Assembly (NCBI GenBank): GCA_944384235.1
Contig: CALWSP010000022.1
Location: forward strand, 62,001 to 126,000
Origin: an uncultured Clostridia bacterium
GTDB taxonomy: Bacteria; Bacillota; Clostridia; Lachnospirales; CAG-274
Direction of reading: 5' to 3'
Length of the DNA: 64,000 nt
Shown here: piece by piece, positions 60,480-64,000 of the stretch
Layout: each line of letters opens with the position of its first letter
Numbering within the stretch: the first letter of the stretch is position 1
Made by a program: the position numbers and the translations under genes
The notes under the pieces: model-generated
Database searches by the model: none
The model's input: only the letters and a program-made list of their open reading frames with translations
Told to the model about the DNA's origin: nothing

Positions 60480-62021
60480 TTGCGATTATGCTCGCGAATT
60501 ATATCTTTAATTTTAGCATTTATAATTTTTACATCTAATGTATTTGCAGCAAATAAATACATAACTTTAAATTTAGTATATAACTATTCAAACCATAAAT
60601 ATGTAGCAGAGGAAATGTTTGTTGCCATAGACGGAAAAAAACTTAACAACCTTCCTATGCCTCCAATTCTGTTTGATGACTATACAGTAGTTCCTGCTAG
60701 GGAAGTTTTTGAAAATTTAGGTGCAACTGTTGATTGGAAAAAAGATTTAGAACAAGTTTACATTAACTACAATAATAATCTTGTTGTTATTCAAGTAGAT
60801 AGTAATAAAGCTTATGTAAACGGAAAACCATTAACTATGCAAACAAAAGCTAGAATAATAAACAATAAAACGATGATTCCTTTAAGGTTTGTTTCTACAT
60901 CTCTTGGTTTTGACATTGAGTGGGACAATAAAACGAGAATTGCAAACATTGTAACACAAAAACCTACTACTTCAACTACCACAACAACTACTGTTGCTAC
61001 TACAACCACTACCGAAACAACAACTGAAACTACTACAACAACTGCCACTACAACTACTGTTGCTACAACTAAAGCTACTACCACAACTACTGAAGCAACA
61101 ACTGAAACCACTACAAAGGCTCAAAATAACTATGTAACGCCATCTAATGATTTTGGTTTTGATAATAAAAATGGTTATCTCTATATAAGTGATTATGGTA
61201 ATGACATTGATATTAACAAATTTGTTCATTATGATGATTACAATAATTTAACTTATAAATTAGAAATTTTAGGAAATTATGAAAAATATATGTTTTCAGG
61301 TAGTTTTAACTCAACAGTTGATGGTATAAAAAGTGTAGATGTTAATGTTGATAAAAATAAAACAACAATTACATTTAACGAAAGTAAGATTATGGCAATA
61401 AATATAGAGAAAAAAGGTGGCTTTATCTATATTAAACCAGTTTTACCTAAAGAAAAATACTCAAAAATTATTGTTTTAGACGCTGGACATGGCGGCAGTG
61501 ACCCAGGTGCTATGGGCAACAATTTGGTAGAAAAAAATCTAACATTAAGTATGTTACTATCTGCGAAAAAACGTTTTGATAACAGCGATATTAAATGCTA
61601 TGTAACTAGAGATGCAGATGTTTACCCAAGTTTTAATGATAGAACAAATTTAGCTAATGAGGTTGGAGATGCTTTTATATCTATACATATAAATTCAGCT
61701 ACAAACACAAGTGCAAAAGGCACTGAAACATATAGCTTGTATGCTAACGATTTAGGCAACGGTTTAACAAGTTACAGACTAGCCGAAGAATTGTTAAACC
61801 AACTTCTATCACAACTTGGAACTGTAAATAGAAAAGTTAAAAGCGAAAACTGGATAGTTTTAAGACAATCAAAAATTCCAGCTTCATTAATTGAAATTGG
61901 TTTCATTTCTAATAGTGAAGATGCTGCTATTATGGGAAGTAATGAAGGAATTGAAAAAGTTGGACAAGCCATTTTTGATGGAGTAACAAATTTATTTAAT
62001 ACATATAAACCAGTTAGATAA
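60480..62021 (+). CDS. Secreted N-acetylmuramoyl-L-alanine amidase with stalk domain and Thr-rich linker
   Basis: This zinc amidase hydrolyses peptidoglycan outside the cell. From a TTG start (AAAGGAGTGAT upstream; 513 residues) it has a signal peptide ending ANVFAA-like (SNVFAA), a copper-amine-oxidase-like stalk domain (about 45-158, VPAREVFENLGATVDW, IPLRFVS), a Thr/Ala/Glu linker (about 162-212), an AMIN-like domain and Amidase_3 with LDAGHGGSDPGAMG, the metal Glu in VEKNLTLS, SIHINS and the catalytic IEIGFISN. Confidence 0.93.
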   Translation: MRLCSRIISLILAFIIFTSNVFAANKYITLNLVYNYSNHKYVAEEMFVAIDGKKLNNLPMPPILFDDYTVVPAREVFENLGATVDWKKDLEQVYINYNNNLVVIQVDSNKAYVNGKPLTMQTKARIINNKTMIPLRFVSTSLGFDIEWDNKTRIANIVTQKPTTSTTTTTTVATTTTTETTTETTTTTATTTTVATTKATTTTTEATTETTTKAQNNYVTPSNDFGFDNKNGYLYISDYGNDIDINKFVHYDDYNNLTYKLEILGNYEKYMFSGSFNSTVDGIKSVDVNVDKNKTTITFNESKIMAINIEKKGGFIYIKPVLPKEKYSKIIVLDAGHGGSDPGAMGNNLVEKNLTLSMLLSAKKRFDNSDIKCYVTRDADVYPSFNDRTNLANEVGDAFISIHINSATNTSAKGTETYSLYANDLGNGLTSYRLAEELLNQLLSQLGTVNRKVKSENWIVLRQSKIPASLIEIGFISNSEDAAIMGSNEGIEKVGQAIFDGVTNLFNTYKPVR

Positions 62022-62028
62022 CTTTAAT

Positions 62029-62056
62029 AAAAACACCTAAATTTATAGGTGTTTTT
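62029..62056 (+). terminator. Intrinsic terminator after the amidase gene
   Basis: An 11-bp stem AAAAACACCTA/TAGGTGTTTTT lies 8 bases after the stop codon. Confidence 0.88.
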
Positions 62057-62171
62057 ATTTTTTTAATATAAATATTCAATAAAATTTCGTAAAACTATGG
62101 TTTTGCGAATAGTTGGAAATATCCCTTTTATAGCATAATTCTGTGTTTTTTCAAAATTTTATCTATTTTTC

Positions 62172-62200
62172 TTGTAATAAATTAAATTATATGTTATCAT
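62172..62200 (+). promoter_or_regulatory. Sigma-A type promoter for comEC
   Basis: TTGTAA (62172-62177), a 17-base spacer and TATCAT (62195-62200). A short inverted repeat (62086-62108, arms CGTAAAAC and GTTTTGCG) lies upstream with no known role. Confidence 0.55.
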
Positions 62201-62247
62201 TTGAATATATTAATGTTATAAAAAAATTTATTTAGGTTAAGGAAATT

Positions 62248-64000
62248 ATGAAACGCCCTACACTTGTTATTTTAATTTATATTTTATTAGGAATTATATC
62301 AGCTTTTTATTTAAACTTAAATCATACTTTAATAATATTTTGTGGAACTTTTTTGTTTGCAATTTTTTATTTTATAAAAAGAAAAAGTATTATTTTTATA
62401 ATTTTTTCCTTATTTTTTATTTTGTCGTACCATTTAACAACAAAGTCTATTTTGAATAATAACACACAAATCATATCTGATAGTAATTCATTTTATATTG
62501 AAGCTGAAGTTGTTGAAAAACACAAAACTTATGAAGATTCTTATAAATACATTATTTCTTCAAATTTAATAAAAAACAACAAAAATACATACACAAATAA
62601 AATAAATATGTATTTATATACTCCAGTAAATTTAGAAAATGGAGAAATAATATCCTTTAACTCTACTTTAAATTCCCCTAAGAAAAAGTCAAACTTTTCA
62701 GATTTTAACGAAAAGTTATATATGAATATTAATAATATTAAATATAAAACATCTTCAGAAACTATAAATATAATTGGAAAAAATAACGGGTTTCTATTCT
62801 CAATTAAAAATTTATCTCTTAAAGTAGATAATTTAATATATCAAATATTTGAACCAGATGTAGCTCAAATTATTAGTGTTATGCTTGTTGGTGTAGAAAA
62901 TATTGATGTAGATACTTATGACTTATACCAAAAATCTGGCATTGTTCATATTCTTTCTATATCAGGCTTACATATATCAATATTATCATTAATTATTATG
63001 TTTTTAACTAAACCCTTAGGCAACTGGTTGTCTAACACTCTAACCCTTTTATTTTTAATTTTTTATTTGATATTAACTGGTTTTAATATTTCTTGCATAA
63101 GAGCCACTCTTATGATGGCTGTTTTTGTCGGCTCAAAATTTTTAGGTGTTAAATACGATTTAATATCTTCAACAGCTTTTGTATGTGCAATTTTGCTTTT
63201 AATTAACCCCTACTATATTTATGATATTGGGTTTCAATATTCATTTGCCTCAGTGTTTGCAATAGGCAATTCTAATGAGCTAATTAAAAACGCTAAAATA
63301 GAAAACAAAACTTTAAAATTATTCATATTTTCTTTTATTGTTTCCTTTGCAATTAAACCAATAACAGCTTATCATTTTTATTATATAAATTTAATAGATA
63401 TGTTTTTAAATATTATAGTTGTATTTTTGTCAGACTTTATAATACCTCTTGCACTTTTAGCAATATTTGTTGGCTATTTTAATTTAACTCTAGGCCAAAT
63501 AATTGCCTCTGTCCCATCAGATTTAATAGAAATTATAGAGCTACTGTCTGAATTGTCTTTAAAAATACCTACATCTTTTATAATTACAGGAACTTTGTCT
63601 ATAATAGTTTTAGTTATTATATATTTTATAATAATAGGTTCTTTAAATGTTTTTAAATACAAAAAAATTTGTATCCCAATTTTAATTATAGCTCTAGTTA
63701 GTTATGGAATAAATTTAAGGTTAGATTATAATAATTACTATTTAAAATTTATGAATTTAGGTAACGGCGAATGTACAATAATAAAAGACAAAAACAAAGC
63801 CTATTTAATTGATTGTGGTGGTAATAAAGAATATAACTATCAAAGATATGTTTTAAATGAACTAAAATATAGTGGAATTTCAGAAATAAATTCCATTTTT
63901 ATCACAAATACAGATAAAAATCATATTGGTTTAATAACTTCTCTAATAGAAGAAATTAAAATTAATGATATATATTTGCCCACTAATTTTATAATAAATG
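62248..64000 (+). CDS. comEC: ComEC/Rec2 DNA-uptake channel protein, 3' partial
   Basis: ComEC forms the membrane channel for single-stranded DNA in transformation. From the ATG at 62248 (AAGGAAA upstream) the frame is open to the window edge (584 codons). It has two N-terminal helices, a DUF4131-type outside domain, the competence core with SGIVHILSISGLHISIL (near residue 230) and SCIRATLMMAVFVGSK, NPYYIYDIGFQYSFASV, and the start of the C-terminal MBL domain (FMNLGNGECTII). In that domain the usual HXHXDH is replaced by NTDKNH. Confidence 0.92.
   Translation, partial: MKRPTLVILIYILLGIISAFYLNLNHTLIIFCGTFLFAIFYFIKRKSIIFIIFSLFFILSYHLTTKSILNNNTQIISDSNSFYIEAEVVEKHKTYEDSYKYIISSNLIKNNKNTYTNKINMYLYTPVNLENGEIISFNSTLNSPKKKSNFSDFNEKLYMNINNIKYKTSSETINIIGKNNGFLFSIKNLSLKVDNLIYQIFEPDVAQIISVMLVGVENIDVDTYDLYQKSGIVHILSISGLHISILSLIIMFLTKPLGNWLSNTLTLLFLIFYLILTGFNISCIRATLMMAVFVGSKFLGVKYDLISSTAFVCAILLLINPYYIYDIGFQYSFASVFAIGNSNELIKNAKIENKTLKLFIFSFIVSFAIKPITAYHFYYINLIDMFLNIIVVFLSDFIIPLALLAIFVGYFNLTLGQIIASVPSDLIEIIELLSELSLKIPTSFIITGTLSIIVLVIIYFIIIGSLNVFKYKKICIPILIIALVSYGINLRLDYNNYYLKFMNLGNGECTIIKDKNKAYLIDCGGNKEYNYQRYVLNELKYSGISEINSIFITNTDKNHIGLITSLIEEIKINDIYLPTNFIIN

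Noticed and set aside
60964..61117. Possible CRISPR or tandem DNA repeat
   Set aside because: The triplet repeats are irregular, in frame with a real protein and have no spacer structure.
60812..61229. Minus-strand frames rich in Val or Ser/Cys opposite the amidase linker
   Set aside because: They are mirror translations of the Thr-codon repeat and have no ribosome site.

Overview
The window is about 30% G+C with dense, AT-rich genes and strong GGAGG-type ribosome binding sites. It carries a full forespore regulatory and germinant-channel block (spoIIAA-spoIIAB-sigF-spoVAA-AB-AC-AD-AE), yqfC/yqfD, yyaC and a YlmC/YmxH-type gene. It also encodes a single-chain clostridial-type PurL and an N-terminal-rubredoxin (reverse) rubrerythrin. 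Together these point to an anaerobic, endospore-forming, rod-shaped low-GC Firmicute of class Clostridia; I infer a gut Lachnospirales-like lineage but cannot fix the genus. The stretch is essentially chromosomal core. I saw no rRNA, tRNA, CRISPR, prophage, insertion sequence or defence island.

Layout. 1-8.8 kb: the end of a molybdate-type ABC ATPase, a small helical protein, TspO, a DUF815 ATPase, two M24 metallopeptidases (one a SEC-C methionine aminopeptidase), a DUF2161 nuclease-like protein, an esterase, a PRC-barrel sporulation protein and a methyltransferase gene split by a frameshift. 8.8-12.8 kb: tsaE-tsaB-rimI and a Lon-like protease. 12.8-14.6 kb (minus): a membrane LysM protein with a degenerate JAMM-like domain, followed by a soluble histidine kinase. 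14.8-27.3 kb: yyaC, a cyclophilin lipoprotein, an ABC-F protein, a GH28 enzyme, DUF1292, an RlmL-type methyltransferase (minus), tgt, purL and gap.

27.4-28.6 kb (minus): a DEDDh exonuclease and lexA. 28.8-33.2 kb: the spoIIA and spoVA operons, separated by a hairpin that overlaps a sigma-G-like promoter. 33.2-36.9 kb (minus): ribD-ribE-ribBA-ribH behind an FMN riboswitch. 36.9-41.9 kb (minus): yqfC-yqfD-phoH-ybeY-cdd-era-yqzL-recO. 42.0-43.8 kb: a cupin and an orphan membrane histidine kinase. 43.8-51.7 kb (minus): mreB-mreC-mreD-mrdA-minD-minE-rodA-mgsA-DUF1294, a combined elongation and division-site operon.

52.0-54.7 kb: a metallo-beta-lactamase-fold hydrolase, glyoxalase, CorA and a flavodoxin lipoprotein. 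54.7-56.0 kb (minus): a nitroreductase and the rubrerythrin, the latter under a perfect Fur-type palindrome. 56.1-60.4 kb: a small alarmone synthetase, a phosphoesterase, a cyclophilin and an OmpR/EnvZ-type two-component pair. 60.5-64 kb: a secreted cell-wall amidase and a ComEC protein cut by the window edge.

The most interesting items are the LysM/pseudo-JAMM membrane protein paired with a sensorless kinase, the sigma-G-like promoter nested in the spoIIA terminator, the Fur-type box on the rubrerythrin promoter, the frameshifted methyltransferase, and the absence of a normal start codon for yqfD.
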